From positions 1 through 42,761 of the forward strand of contig JALWSY010000152.1 in NCBI GenBank assembly GCA_027083035.1: a stretch of DNA of 42,761 nucleotides, given 5' to 3'. The translations under genes and the position numbers were made by a program. Shown here piece by piece: positions 1 to 8,730 of the stretch. The DNA comes from Sulfurimonas sp. (lineage in GTDB: Bacteria; Campylobacterota; Campylobacteria; Campylobacterales; Sulfurimonadaceae). How positions within the stretch are numbered: position 1 is the stretch's first letter; each line of letters begins with the position of its first letter. Under the pieces are notes generated by a model. That model saw only the letters and a list, made by a program, of their open reading frames with translations, was not told the DNA's origin and made no database searches.

Positions 1-909
1 TGGAAGAATAAGGATGACCGAAAAGATAGATCCCATAGTCTGCATCCAATCAGGTACAGTAGAGTAAAGAAGGTGGTGACCACCAGCCCATAGATAAACA
101 AACATCAATCCCCAGAAAGAGAGAAGAGAGAGTTTATATGAGTAGATAGCCTGACCAGACTCTTTTGGTAAAAAGTAATAAATCATTGCAACGATAGGAA
201 CAGTAAAACCAAATGCAACTGCATTGTGACCATACCACCATTGAACAAGTGCATCATTTGTACCAGCATACATAGAAACAGAGTGATACCAAGCACCAAT
301 GCCACTCTCACCAGCTGCAGATGTTGCAAGCATAGTAGGAACTTCCATATTGTTGAAAAGGTAAAGCATAGCTATACCTAGGAAAGTCGCGATATAGTAC
401 CAGATAGAGATATAGAGTGACTTTTCACGACGAATACCGATAAGACCAAAAATACTCATACCGAAAAGTACCCATACAACAACGATAGCGATGTCGATTG
501 GCCACTCAAATTCAGCATACTCTTTTGATGTAGTAACACCAGCGAAAAGTGATACAACAACTGCTGCAACACCTACAATATATAACCAAAAGTGTAACTT
601 ACCAATAAACATCAAAAAGCCTGATTCTGCCATTGACACTTTAAGTACACGCTGACCAACATAATACCAAGTAGCAAAAATACCACTTAGTGTAAAACCA
701 AATATTACTGCATCCGTGTGCAGTGGACGAAGACGACTAAAGTTTGTAAACTCAGCCAAACCTGAACCTAGTATAGTGTTAACACTAGGGAATGCAAGTT
801 CAAATGCTAAAATTACACCGATGAGCATACCAACAATTCCTAAAAGAACTGTAGTTAGCATAAACATCTTTGCAACTGTATAGTCGTACTCTAATGGACG
901 ATTCTCCAT
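1..909 (-). CDS. ccoN: cbb3-type cytochrome c oxidase subunit I (5' part, runs off the window)
   Basis: Catalytic heme-copper subunit of the high-affinity cbb3 oxidase, which reduces O2 to water in the inner membrane. The ORF track misses it because the gene is open at the window edge. Reading the minus strand from the ATG at 909 gives 303 codons without a stop, starting MENRPLEYDY. Family landmarks are RLRPLHTDAVIFGFTLSGIF, KLHFWLY, the NNMEVPT segment, WWYGHNAVAF with its metal-ligand histidine, YYFLPKESG and AGGHHLLYST with the conserved HH pair. The RBS AAGGAGG lies 7 nt upstream of the ATG and supports the start. The ccoO/Q/P genes would be expected further left, outside the window. The 220-bp space upstream should hold its promoter. 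Confidence 0.95.
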   Translation of the reverse strand, partial: MENRPLEYDYTVAKMFMLTTVLLGIVGMLIGVILAFELAFPSVNTILGSGLAEFTNFSRLRPLHTDAVIFGFTLSGIFATWYYVGQRVLKVSMAESGFLMFIGKLHFWLYIVGVAAVVVSLFAGVTTSKEYAEFEWPIDIAIVVVWVLFGMSIFGLIGIRREKSLYISIWYYIATFLGIAMLYLFNNMEVPTMLATSAAGESGIGAWYHSVSMYAGTNDALVQWWYGHNAVAFGFTVPIVAMIYYFLPKESGQAIYSYKLSLLSFWGLMFVYLWAGGHHLLYSTVPDWMQTMGSIFSVILILP

Positions 910-964
910 ATATAGCCTCCTTAAGATTCAAAGCAATTAAGCTTAACAAATAATCAAAATATTC

Positions 965-1008
965 ATTAAACCAATTAACATTGTATATTAGCAATAGAAT
1001 GGTTTAAT
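965..1008. repeat. 9-bp inverted repeat in the ccoN upstream region
   Basis: The arms ATTAAACCA (965-973) and TGGTTTAAT (1000-1008) are perfect complements separated by 26 bp. They lie 60-100 bp upstream of ccoN, the only promoter-bearing space in this region. On the minus strand the spacer contains a TAATAT element that could serve as a -10. This could be a two-part operator for a regulator of the oxidase, but a repeat of this size in AT-rich DNA may be chance. The rest of 910-1131 holds only AT-rich sequence and the short hairpin listed separately. Confidence 0.25.
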
Positions 1009-1099
1009 TTATCTTAATTATAAGTTAAATTTTCATATTTATTATTTTTTTGTTTACTTTTGGAATTTTATATAAGTTTAAGTTCTGAGCGAAGGAGGT

Positions 1100-1117
1100 A
1101 GCAGTATAAATACTGCT
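1100..1117. terminator. short hairpin downstream of carA
   Basis: AGCAGTA and TACTGCT form a 7-bp stem around a TAAA loop, 15 nt past the carA stop codon. No T-tract follows on either strand, so an intrinsic terminator is only a weak call. It may instead be an mRNA 3'-end stabiliser. Confidence 0.3.
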
Positions 1118-1131
1118 TATAAAAAGAGAGA

Positions 1132-2292
1132 CTATCTTTTGATGAGAGAAAGAAACTCTTTAAAAATATAGCGACTCTCTTTAGGGCCGGGAGAGGATTC
1201 TGGGTGATGCTGTACTGAAAAGATAGGTGCATCATTATAACGCAAACCTTCAATAGTATTGTCAAAAAGGTTAGTATGTGTTATAGTCGCTATCTCAGTG
1301 ACACTATCAGGTACATTGTAGTTATGGTTTTGTGCTGTAATCTCTACTAGCCCAGTTTTTTCATTCTTTACAGGATGGTTGCCGCCATGATGTCCAAACT
1401 TTAGTTTAAATGTCTCATAGCCATGTGAGATTGAGAGCAGTTGGTGTCCCAAACAGATACCAAACATAGGTACTTTCGCTGTTATGAGTTTTTTTATCTG
1501 CTCTTGCTCTTTTTTAAGAACAAGTGGATCACCGGGACCATTTGATAGAAAAACACCATCAATCTTTTTATCTTGGTAGTCAGCTATTAAATCTTCAGCA
1601 TTAAAATTATTTGGAATAACTTCTACTCCTATCCCTGCACTTACAATTTCATTGAGAATATTTCTTTTCACACCAAAATCAACTACTACAATTTTTGCTT
1701 CTTGTTCTGGCGCTGCATCATATTCAAAACCTATTTTTTCTTCGTAAGTGCTAGATGTATGCGTGTATGCCTCTTTCGTGCTTACCTGCTCAATGTAGTT
1801 AATCTCTTCAATGCGTGGGGAGTCTGCTAAAACTCTTTTAAGCTCCTCTCTGTCGCTTATCTCAGTTGATGCCACCATCATCATAGCACCCTCTGAACGA
1901 ATCATTTTTGTTAAATATCTTGTGTCTATATCACAGATACCCATAACATTGTACTCTTTTAAGAAGCTAGATAAATCACCCTCTGCTCTAAAGTTGGAGT
2001 AGCGTTTTTGATACTTTCTGACTATCATCCCTTTTGCGTGTGCTGATTTGCTCTCCATATCTTGAGCATTTACTCCAACATTTCCAATCTCTGGCATTGT
2101 AAAAGTTACAAACTGCCCGGCATAAGAGGGATCAGACATAATCTCCTGATACCCACTCATAGATGTGTTAAAAACTATCTCGCCGACTAATGTGGTCTCT
2201 GCTCCAAAGCTATGAGCTTCTAAGTAGGTACCATTCTCAAGATAGATATAGACCTTTTTTAGGGACCCTTGTGCTACTTCATTTATACTCAT
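1132..2292 (-). CDS. carA: carbamoyl-phosphate synthase small (glutaminase) subunit
   Basis: CarA hydrolyses glutamine and channels ammonia to CarB for carbamoyl phosphate, which feeds pyrimidine and arginine synthesis in the cytoplasm. The 386-aa length is normal. The N-terminal small-subunit domain (about 12-150) contains GEIVFNTSMSGYQEI and DIDTRYLTK. The class I glutamine amidotransferase domain (about 200-385) has the nucleophile Cys280 in FGICLGHQ and the His363/Glu365 pair in QHHPESSPGP. Its ATG overlaps the stop of the DUF507 gene by one base (TAATG), which suggests translational coupling. carB is not in this window. The same carA-DUF507 neighbourhood is known from Helicobacter and Campylobacter. 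Confidence 0.97.
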   Translation of the reverse strand: MSINEVAQGSLKKVYIYLENGTYLEAHSFGAETTLVGEIVFNTSMSGYQEIMSDPSYAGQFVTFTMPEIGNVGVNAQDMESKSAHAKGMIVRKYQKRYSNFRAEGDLSSFLKEYNVMGICDIDTRYLTKMIRSEGAMMMVASTEISDREELKRVLADSPRIEEINYIEQVSTKEAYTHTSSTYEEKIGFEYDAAPEQEAKIVVVDFGVKRNILNEIVSAGIGVEVIPNNFNAEDLIADYQDKKIDGVFLSNGPGDPLVLKKEQEQIKKLITAKVPMFGICLGHQLLSISHGYETFKLKFGHHGGNHPVKNEKTGLVEITAQNHNYNVPDSVTEIATITHTNLFDNTIEGLRYNDAPIFSVQHHPESSPGPKESRYIFKEFLSLIKR

Positions 2293-2843
2293 TATTCCAT
2301 ACCTCTTTTCATCATCTCTTCCCGGTAAAGTTTCTCATGTAAAATCTCAAACTCATCAGTCCCCGGGATAAATTTACGCTTATATGAGCGAATCTTGTCC
2401 ATAACTGCATCTTCAATCTCAGAAGTGTCCGCAATAAAGTTTGTGATAGCAGAGTAGATGATGTTTTTAATACGATTTTCCGCTACATCAAAATGGATAA
2501 GATCCTCTTCGTAGAGTTCATCAAGTATTTTATGACTTACATCAGAAAAGCGCTCTTCATAGTTTAAGATAACGCCATACTCCGGAGCGATTTTTTTCTT
2601 TATCATGAAAAACAGTTGCCTCTCATCAGCGAGCATAAATTCTATCTCTTCCTCATTTTCATCGCAAATTTCATTTACTTTTTCTTCAAGGGCTATCTCT
2701 TTTTTGACATCCTCTTCAAGAATCTTTTGTGCCTCAAAAGCTACTTTTTCAAGCCCTTGAGTCATAGTAACGACACCACTTTTGTTTAAGTCAATTGCAA
2801 TTTTGTTTGATATATGGGGGATAGCTTTGAGCGATATTTTCAT
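2292..2843 (-). CDS. DUF507 family protein
   Basis: A 183-aa acidic, charged and largely helical protein beginning MKISLKAIPHISNKI. It matches the DUF507 family, which is conserved in Campylobacterota and has no assigned function. The middle region (about 35-75) is rich in Glu/Lys and probably helical. The C-terminal half has KIRSYKRKFIPGTDEFEI, a strongly conserved-looking block. No signal peptide or membrane segment is visible. It lies immediately upstream of carA with a 1-nt overlap, so the two are probably co-transcribed. The 75-bp gap upstream has a plausible minus-strand -10 (TAAAAT), but its RBS is weak (GGG about 12 nt before the ATG). Family assignment is from sequence resemblance; function is unknown. 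Confidence 0.8.
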   Translation of the reverse strand: MKISLKAIPHISNKIAIDLNKSGVVTMTQGLEKVAFEAQKILEEDVKKEIALEEKVNEICDENEEEIEFMLADERQLFFMIKKKIAPEYGVILNYEERFSDVSHKILDELYEEDLIHFDVAENRIKNIIYSAITNFIADTSEIEDAVMDKIRSYKRKFIPGTDEFEILHEKLYREEMMKRGME

Positions 2844-2918
2844 AATATGATGACCCTACTTATTTATTAAATTTGGACATTTTACAATATTTTAGGTAAA
2901 AGTCTGATTAGATGAGTC

Positions 2919-3428
2919 TTATTTATTTAAAAGTTGTGTGAGTGTTGATGCTTTTTTTGCATCCATTTTTGTAAGAATTTTACCAACGACTTTTGGTTTG
3001 AGTGATTGCAAGATAGCTACAGCTTCATTGGCTTGCATCTCAGAGAGAATACTTGCTGCAGAGGCTGCTTTCATTTTAGAAAAAGTTTGTGCTATCTTAC
3101 TCATCTTTGTACTTTTGAGTTCTTTTAAAATAGTCTCATTTTTTTGAAGCATACTTTTTACTTCTTTCTCTTTTTGTGTGATTTGAGAAAGTTTATCATT
3201 GAGAGCCTCCTCTTTGAGTTTGAGCTGTGCTTCTTTCTTCTTAAGTAGTTCCTCAGTTGCATTTTTTAAGGCACTGAGTGCTTGTTTTTGCTCATCGATG
3301 CGTTCAAGTTCAACTAGAAGCTCACTCTTTCTCTCTTTAAATATCTCAGTACACTCAAAGAGTCTATCACTTGTCTCTGCAGCGAAGAGGGAAGTGTAAA
3401 TGAAGAGAAGAAGGAGTAGGAGTTTCAA
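2919..3428 (-). CDS. MotE-like periplasmic protein (MgtE_N-type C-terminus)
   Basis: A 169-aa exported protein. The N-terminus MKLLLLLLFIYTSLFA is a cleavable signal peptide with a likely cut before AETS. Residues about 28-110 form a long Lys/Glu-rich coiled coil. The C-terminal 55 residues (KMKAASAASILSEMQANEAV, then VGKILTKM) resemble the MgtE N-terminal helical repeat found in MotE-type flagellar motor chaperones. In Campylobacter and Helicobacter the equivalent gene sits next to a FliJ-like gene and purA, as here. It overlaps the upstream fliJ-like gene by 4 nt (ATGA), so the two are probably translated together. A role in stator or motor assembly is inferred from the family and neighbours. 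Confidence 0.75.
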   Translation of the reverse strand: MKLLLLLLFIYTSLFAAETSDRLFECTEIFKERKSELLVELERIDEQKQALSALKNATEELLKKKEAQLKLKEEALNDKLSQITQKEKEVKSMLQKNETILKELKSTKMSKIAQTFSKMKAASAASILSEMQANEAVAILQSLKPKVVGKILTKMDAKKASTLTQLLNK

Positions 3429-3859
3429 AATTCTTCCTTGTATCTTGTAGGTTGTTTAAAGGTCATAAGCGCGACCTCGTCTAAATCTTTTGCCTCTTGA
3501 AGTTTTTTAGCATCTTCAATTTTTTTTATCTCTTGGACTTCAAGGTAGTTAAATTTTTCATACTCAATCATAGCAAATCTGAGATGTTCTTGAGCCTCTT
3601 TGAGCTTCGCTTCTATCTGCACTATGTGCAGTTCACAATCTTCTATAATCACTCTTTGTGAGGTTAAGAGTCTCTTTGCCTGTAACAGCTCTGCCATTTT
3701 TCCCGAACTAGGAGTATCTATTGTTTGGAGTATGGCTCTAGAACTCTCAAGTTCTGCATACATTTTATCGAGTTGTGCATGGATACTCTGCACAACTCTC
3801 TCACTCTTTTGCATAAGGTTTTTTTTGACCTGAAGCAAGGGAGTATATTTTGTTTTCAT
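3425..3859 (-). CDS. fliJ: FliJ-like flagellar export chaperone/ATPase stalk protein
   Basis: A 144-aa, almost entirely helical coiled-coil protein beginning MKTKYTPLLQVKKNLMQKSE. Length, heptad-like pattern and lack of a signal peptide fit FliJ, the small coiled-coil component that links the FliI ATPase ring to the export gate in the flagellar type III system. FliJ sequences diverge strongly, so the assignment leans on context. It lies 3 nt downstream of purA and overlaps the MotE-like gene by 4 nt, matching the purA-FliJ-like (HP0256)-HP0257 order I recall in H. pylori. No other flagellar genes are in the window. It could be another small coiled-coil protein, but the synteny makes FliJ the best reading. 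Confidence 0.65.
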   Translation of the reverse strand: MKTKYTPLLQVKKNLMQKSERVVQSIHAQLDKMYAELESSRAILQTIDTPSSGKMAELLQAKRLLTSQRVIIEDCELHIVQIEAKLKEAQEHLRFAMIEYEKFNYLEVQEIKKIEDAKKLQEAKDLDEVALMTFKQPTRYKEEF

Positions 3860-3862
3860 AAT

Positions 3863-5119
3863 CTAGAGGATGATAGTATCATCTCTCTCTGGTGAAGTGG
3901 AGATAATCCCCACCTTTGTTCTACTAATCTCTTCTATGGTTTTGACAAAGTCCTGTGCATCTTGAGGGAGTGCATCAAAGCTTCGCACACCTACTGAGCC
4001 ATTCCACCCTTTAAATGTTTTGTAGATAGGTGTAACAGCATCAAGGTTTGATGGCATATAATCTATCTCTTTACCCTCATACTCATAAGCTACACAGAGT
4101 TTTACCTCTTCAAAACCATCTAAAACATCAAGTTTCATAAGTGCTAACTCATCACATCCGTTGAGTCTTGCAGCGTGTCGCGTAGCAACTGCATCAAACC
4201 AACCACAACGACGAGCGCGTCCTGTTGTTGTTCCAAACTCATGCCCTTGCTCTCCTAAGCGTTTTCCATCTTCGCCAAAATCTTCAGATGGAAAAGGTCC
4301 ATTTCCAACACGCGTACAGTATGCTTTTACTATACCGATAACCTTGCCAATATCTTTTGGATTGATACCCAAACCTGTACAGGCACCCGCGCTAACAGTT
4401 GCAGAAGAGGTTACAAAAGGATAAGTTCCATGGTCAATGTCTAGAAGTGTACCTTGAGCGCCCTCTAAGAGAACACGCTTATTATCATCAATGGCTCTCC
4501 ATACAAGCTGGGTAGTGTCTGTAATGAAAGGTGCTAGTTTGCTCTTAAAGCCTTCAAGCTCGGCAAGTAGTTCAGACTCTATTGGTGTAGGAATTTCGTA
4601 AATATCAAAAATCGCACGATTCTGCTCAAAGTAGTCAATGATAGCATTTGCTAGTTTTGTAGGATTTAAAAGTTCGCCAACACGAAAACCGGTACGGTTA
4701 ATCTTATCAGCATAAGCAGGACCGATGCCTTTTCCTGTCGTACCAATAGCTTTATCACCCTTGAGACGCTCTTTTGCTTGATCTATAAGTGCGTGGTAGT
4801 AGAGATTAAGGTGTGCCTTATCAGAGATAAAAAGACGACCCTCAAGGTTTTCAAACTGCTCCATCTCTTTGATGATAGACTCAGGCGAGAGGACTACGCC
4901 ATTGCCTACAACATTAATGGCATCAGGGTTTAAAACACCCGATGGGATAAGGTGTAGAGCGTATTTTGTACCATCTACCCAGATAGTGTGGCCAGCATTG
5001 TGTCCACCCTGTGAACGGCAGACCATATCGTACTCACACGCTAATCTATCTACTATTTTACCCTTTCCTTCATCGCCCCATTGGATGCCTACAATTAAAT
5101 CTGCTTTACGACTCGGCAT
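3863..5119 (-). CDS. purA: adenylosuccinate synthetase
   Basis: PurA makes adenylosuccinate from IMP, aspartate and GTP, the first committed step of AMP synthesis. The 418-aa length is typical. The N-terminus carries [11 protein letters not shown] with the catalytic Asp16, and GHNAGHT with the catalytic His44. Further signatures are [14 protein letters not shown], the [20 protein letters not shown] segment, and the aspartate-binding loop [15 protein letters not shown]. The RBS GGGAGG is 6 nt before the ATG. A minus-strand TATAAT at 5155-5160 could give it its own promoter, though it follows the hisZ-like gene by only 50 bp. It heads the purA-fliJ-motE cluster. Confidence 0.97.
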   Translation of the reverse strand: MPSRKADLIVGIQWGDEGKGKIVDRLACEYDMVCRSQGGHNAGHTIWVDGTKYALHLIPSGVLNPDAINVVGNGVVLSPESIIKEMEQFENLEGRLFISDKAHLNLYYHALIDQAKERLKGDKAIGTTGKGIGPAYADKINRTGFRVGELLNPTKLANAIIDYFEQNRAIFDIYEIPTPIESELLAELEGFKSKLAPFITDTTQLVWRAIDDNKRVLLEGAQGTLLDIDHGTYPFVTSSATVSAGACTGLGINPKDIGKVIGIVKAYCTRVGNGPFPSEDFGEDGKRLGEQGHEFGTTTGRARRCGWFDAVATRHAARLNGCDELALMKLDVLDGFEEVKLCVAYEYEGKEIDYMPSNLDAVTPIYKTFKGWNGSVGVRSFDALPQDAQDFVKTIEEISRTKVGIISTSPERDDTIIL

Positions 5120-5169
5120 TTAGTGCCTCCCTGCATTGAACTTTAGTTCTTATCATTATATATTTCCTA

Positions 5170-6018
5170 TTACTTTGTTAATTCTTCACAGAGTGCATCT
5201 GTGTATATGGCAAAACCTACGGATGTAAGGTCTGCATTTTTATATCTTCCACCGCGGGCATAGACTTCATTTCCTGCTATACATCTGAAAAAAAGCTCAT
5301 CATAGTAGAGCATTTTTGCATAGTACATCGGTGCGAGGACTGTGTTTTTGCACTCCATCTCTGAACATAAATCTTTCATCTTTTGAAGCTCATTTTTAAT
5401 AGCTTCCGGTGCGAGTGCCATCACTTCATCTATCTGCTCGATATACTGCAGATAGACGAGTTTTGTAAGCCACTCTACTTCAAGAGAGATAAATTTGTCA
5501 ATATTGATATGTCTAAAGTCATCAATACTCAAACTCTCAAACATCTCTACTAGCAGTTCAGGTATTTTTATGTTGGATATCTGCATCAAAGGCTGTACCT
5601 CTAACTTCTCAAAGATATCAAGGGCAAGGGAAGCAACTGAGGAGAGTTTTGCCTCTCCCATATACTCAACACCTACCTGATACTGCTCAGTTGTAGGATA
5701 GGTCACTACTGGTTGAATGTAGAACCATTTTTTTTGTGTTGTATTTTTCCCTAAACGCTTCTCAATAATTCGTACAACATCTATAGTAGAGTCAGCACGA
5801 AGGGAGAGAGCGTTATTCTTTGCATCATTGACACGAATCAACTCTCTTTGATCTGCGATGCTGAGGTGCTGGTGGTAGGAGAAGATAGGGGTAACAATCT
5901 CTTCGTACCCATTTGCATCAAGAATTTCACTTGCTACATTTTCTATACGGCGTTTTACCTTTGCAGACTCTCCAAAGTAGAGTTTAGTACCCTGAGGTAT
6001 CTCATGCTCTAGTATCAT
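5170..6018 (-). CDS. hisZ: HisZ-like ATP phosphoribosyltransferase regulatory subunit (HisRS paralogue)
   Basis: A 282-aa class II aminoacyl-tRNA synthetase-like core without an anticodon-binding domain, as expected for HisZ, the regulatory partner of short-form HisG in histidine synthesis. Visible landmarks are the motif-2 region LRADSTIDVVRIIEKRLG, KKWFYIQPVV, YQVGVEYMGE, and a C-terminal segment ARGGRYKNADLTSVGFAIYTD that mirrors the HisRS GGRYD...VGF block. Its stop abuts the start of the class V aminotransferase reading direction: the aminotransferase gene ends at 6019 and this one starts at 6018, so they read as one transcript. It cannot act as a tRNA ligase because the C-terminal domain is missing. 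hisG is not in the window. Confidence 0.8.
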   Translation of the reverse strand: MILEHEIPQGTKLYFGESAKVKRRIENVASEILDANGYEEIVTPIFSYHQHLSIADQRELIRVNDAKNNALSLRADSTIDVVRIIEKRLGKNTTQKKWFYIQPVVTYPTTEQYQVGVEYMGEAKLSSVASLALDIFEKLEVQPLMQISNIKIPELLVEMFESLSIDDFRHINIDKFISLEVEWLTKLVYLQYIEQIDEVMALAPEAIKNELQKMKDLCSEMECKNTVLAPMYYAKMLYYDELFFRCIAGNEVYARGGRYKNADLTSVGFAIYTDALCEELTK

Positions 6019-7131
6019 CTATGCTTCCATTGCAAAGGTGATTTCATTGAAGATTTTGTTTGCAGTTCCATCATAGGCTCTGCGACCGATTTTCGCAAGT
6101 GCAAGTTCAACAGCATTGACGACCCAAGCCATCTCATAATTTTCAATAAGTCCCATTTGATTAATTCTAAAAATCTTCCCTTTTAAGTGGTCTTGACCAC
6201 CGGCAATATTTACATCAAACTCCTCTTTTAAAATCTTTCTGATAGCACTTGCATCACTATCATCAATAGTTGTCATTGAGGGTGCAGGTCGTGTTGGATA
6301 GATATGCAAACCCAATGCTTTCAAGGCTTCTGTTACTGCTTTTGCTCGCGTTGCAGTTTTTGTGTAGAGTGCTTCGATACCGCCGTCGGCTTCAATAGTC
6401 TCTAAAACTTCTAAGAGACCGATAGTAAGGGTAGTTGCAGCAGTATAAGCAGTTGTGTTTTGTCGCTGCTTTTTTATCTCTGATGCAAGGTTAAGATAAT
6501 ACCCCTTCCCTTCACCTATCTTCTCTATCGCTGCACTACTTAAGCCGAGAAGTGAAAGCCCCGGAGGAAGCATTAACGCTTTTTGGCTTCCTGCTAGGAG
6601 TGCATCAATATGAGTTACATCAATACTCTCCACTCCAACAGCAGTAATTCCATCAGCAATAATCATAATTTGAGGGCTTATCTTTTTCGCAGCAGCTGCT
6701 ATCTCTTCAACAGAGTGACGCAATCCTCCTGCAGATTCACTTATCTGAATAGCAATTGCATCAATTTCTGGATTTTTTTCAAGGGCATCAACAACCGCTT
6801 CAACAGATGCGGGAGTATCCCACTCATTCTTTATCTCTACATTTTGAAGTCCGTGAGCAAGTGCTATTTTGCCAAAGCGTTCACCAAATTTTCCACTATT
6901 TATGCTTAGAAGTGTATTGTGACAGAGGTTTATGACAGCAGCTTCCATGGCACCTGTTCCACTTGAAGCAAGCATAATGACTTCATCTGTTTTAAAGAGT
7001 TTAAAAAGGTGTGAGCGAGTCTTCTCAAAGATGGCTTCAAATTCGGGTGTACGGTGATGCATAGTAGCATCACTCATTGCATTACGAACATTTTGTGGTA
7101 CTGGAGTTGGACCCGGTGTAAAAAGTAACAT
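6019..7131 (-). CDS. class V (alanine/serine-glyoxylate type) PLP aminotransferase
   Basis: A 370-aa fold-type I PLP enzyme. The N-terminal FTPGPTPVP and HHRTPEF motifs, the SSGTGAMEA loop, ADGITAVG with the pyridine-binding Asp160, and GSQKAL with Schiff-base Lys184 place it with the alanine-glyoxylate/serine-pyruvate aminotransferase family. In Campylobacterota the exact substrate is uncertain; phosphoserine, serine, alanine or aspartate transamination are all possible. A minus-strand TATAAT at 7170-7175 and the RBS-like TAGGAAA before the ATG support this start. It is the first gene of the run leading to hisZ and purA. Confidence 0.85.
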   Translation of the reverse strand: MLLFTPGPTPVPQNVRNAMSDATMHHRTPEFEAIFEKTRSHLFKLFKTDEVIMLASSGTGAMEAAVINLCHNTLLSINSGKFGERFGKIALAHGLQNVEIKNEWDTPASVEAVVDALEKNPEIDAIAIQISESAGGLRHSVEEIAAAAKKISPQIMIIADGITAVGVESIDVTHIDALLAGSQKALMLPPGLSLLGLSSAAIEKIGEGKGYYLNLASEIKKQRQNTTAYTAATTLTIGLLEVLETIEADGGIEALYTKTATRAKAVTEALKALGLHIYPTRPAPSMTTIDDSDASAIRKILKEEFDVNIAGGQDHLKGKIFRINQMGLIENYEMAWVVNAVELALAKIGRRAYDGTANKIFNEITFAMEA

Positions 7132-7169
7132 TTTTATATTTCCTACAAAGTTTAATTAAAAAACCTCGT

Positions 7170-7175
7170 ATTATA
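7170..7175 (-). promoter_or_regulatory. -10 element of the aminotransferase gene
   Basis: Perfect TATAAT on the minus strand, 39 nt upstream of the ATG at 7131. It lies back-to-back with the plus-strand TATAAT at 7199-7204, so the two divergent promoters share their upstream DNA. Confidence 0.6.
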
Positions 7176-7198
7176 TCGAAATATTTTTAAAGTTTGTA

Positions 7199-7204
7199 CT
7201 ATAA
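7199..7204 (+). promoter_or_regulatory. -10 element of the PAS-GGDEF-EAL gene
   Basis: Perfect TATAAT whose last T and A overlap the first in-frame ATG (7204). An ATG at this place would lie upstream of the transcription start, so the real start codon should be the next ATG at 7252, which has AAGGAAG 11 nt before it. Confidence 0.55.
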
Positions 7205-7251
7205 TGAGTGCAATAAAGTGTAACAATAATTTTAAGGAAGTAAATAGATCG

Positions 7252-8730
7252 ATGTTAAATGAGATTGAAAAAGCTAAAAATGAGATAGTCGATTTACATA
7301 ACACCCTAAAAGAGCTAGAAGAGAGTAAATTTTTTCTTAAAGAGATAGAGAAACTCGCACATATTGGATACTGGAAATTAAACCTTAAGGATAATAGTGC
7401 AATTTGGAGTGCAGAAATGTACCGACTTTATGGAGTGGATGCGAAAACTTTTCAACCATCTTTAGAGGGTGTATTTCCATTTTTAAGTAAAGCAGATATT
7501 AAGGTAGTGCAACAGGGGATTGAGCGTGCTGTTGCAACAGGTGAACGCCAAAAGATATTTTATACTATTCATCGCAAAGATGGGAGTGATATTCTTGTAG
7601 AGACTTATGGAAAAGTAGAGTTTGATGCTTCTGGAGTTCCGCACTATCTTATCGGTACTGCTATGGATATTACAGAGCGAGTAAAACTAGAACAAAACAA
7701 TAGTGAACTTGCACAATTAGTGGAAAACTCGAGTGCTGAGGTCTATATACTCTCTAAAGATACACTACAGTACCTCTACGCAAATAGAGGTGGTTTGAAA
7801 AATCTTGGTTATAGACTAGAAGAACTTCGAGGGTTGCACTATTCTGTCATCTATAGTGATATGAGTAATGAGGAAGCTAATCATATAAAAGAGGAAGTTG
7901 AACAATATTCGTCATATACTGCCTATATGCAATGTAAAAGAAAAGATACTAGTTACTATCCTATGCAGGCAAATATACAAAAGATAAAATATAAAAATCA
8001 GGATGCCTATGTAGTGTTTGGTACAGACATATCGCGACTTGAAGAGGTAAAGGAGCGACTTTTTTATCAGGCAAATTATGATTATCTTACAAAACTACCA
8101 AATAGAATACTCTTTTATGACCGTCTCAATGTTGCAATTAACAGAGCTACCCGAGATAAGCATAGTGTAGCACTTCTTTTTATTGATTTAGATAATTTTA
8201 AGCAGATTAATGACTCTATGGGACACGATGTTGGTGATATTGTTTTAAAAGAGGTTGCTCAGCGTTTACAAAGTTCGTTGAGAACATCAGATACTTTAGC
8301 GCGTTTAGGGGGAGATGAGTTTACTGTCATTATAGAGGATAGTACACAAGTAGAACAGCTTACAACTTTAGCACAAAATCTTCTTAAAACGCTTCAGCCA
8401 CCAATAGGCTATAAAGAGCAGCAGTTCTATCTTTCATGTAGTATCGGCATAGCACTCTATCCTAAAGATGGTGTGAATCGTCATGATTTACTCAAAGGAG
8501 CAGATGCTGCGATGTACAAGGCAAAAGAGTTAGGGAAAAATAGATTCCAATTCTTTACACCAAATATGACAAAATCGGCACATGATAGAGTAAAAATTGA
8601 AGCACAGTTGCGGCAAGCTATAGAGAATCAAGAGTTTGTTGTATATTACCAACCGCAGATAGATTTCGTAATCATTCTATTATCGGTCTTGAAGCACTTG
8701 TACGCTGGAAACATCCAAAAGATGGGATGA
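7252..8730 (+). CDS. PAS/GGDEF part of a frameshifted diguanylate cyclase/phosphodiesterase
   Basis: The ORF track starts at 7204 but I prefer ATG 7252 (MLNEIEKAKNEIVDL), because the upstream ATG overlaps a TATAAT. After a short coiled coil, PAS1 (IEKLAHIGYWKLNLKDNSAI onward) and PAS2 (LAQLVENSSAEVYILSKDT onward) sense an unknown signal. The GGDEF domain is intact, with LARLGGDEFTVIIED and the inhibitory RxxD site (RTSD) five residues before it, so diguanylate cyclase activity is expected. The last 15 codons after QPQIDF are out of frame and unlike any EAL sequence. Expressed alone, this would be an active cyclase without a phosphodiesterase. No membrane segment is visible, so it is probably cytoplasmic. 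Confidence 0.7.
   Translation: MLNEIEKAKNEIVDLHNTLKELEESKFFLKEIEKLAHIGYWKLNLKDNSAIWSAEMYRLYGVDAKTFQPSLEGVFPFLSKADIKVVQQGIERAVATGERQKIFYTIHRKDGSDILVETYGKVEFDASGVPHYLIGTAMDITERVKLEQNNSELAQLVENSSAEVYILSKDTLQYLYANRGGLKNLGYRLEELRGLHYSVIYSDMSNEEANHIKEEVEQYSSYTAYMQCKRKDTSYYPMQANIQKIKYKNQDAYVVFGTDISRLEEVKERLFYQANYDYLTKLPNRILFYDRLNVAINRATRDKHSVALLFIDLDNFKQINDSMGHDVGDIVLKEVAQRLQSSLRTSDTLARLGGDEFTVIIEDSTQVEQLTTLAQNLLKTLQPPIGYKEQQFYLSCSIGIALYPKDGVNRHDLLKGADAAMYKAKELGKNRFQFFTPNMTKSAHDRVKIEAQLRQAIENQEFVVYYQPQIDFVIILLSVLKHLYAGNIQKMG

Noticed and set aside
7204-7251. ATG 7204 as start of the PAS-GGDEF gene
   Set aside because: It overlaps a TATAAT and has no RBS; ATG 7252 follows AAGGAAG. Kept as an alternative only.
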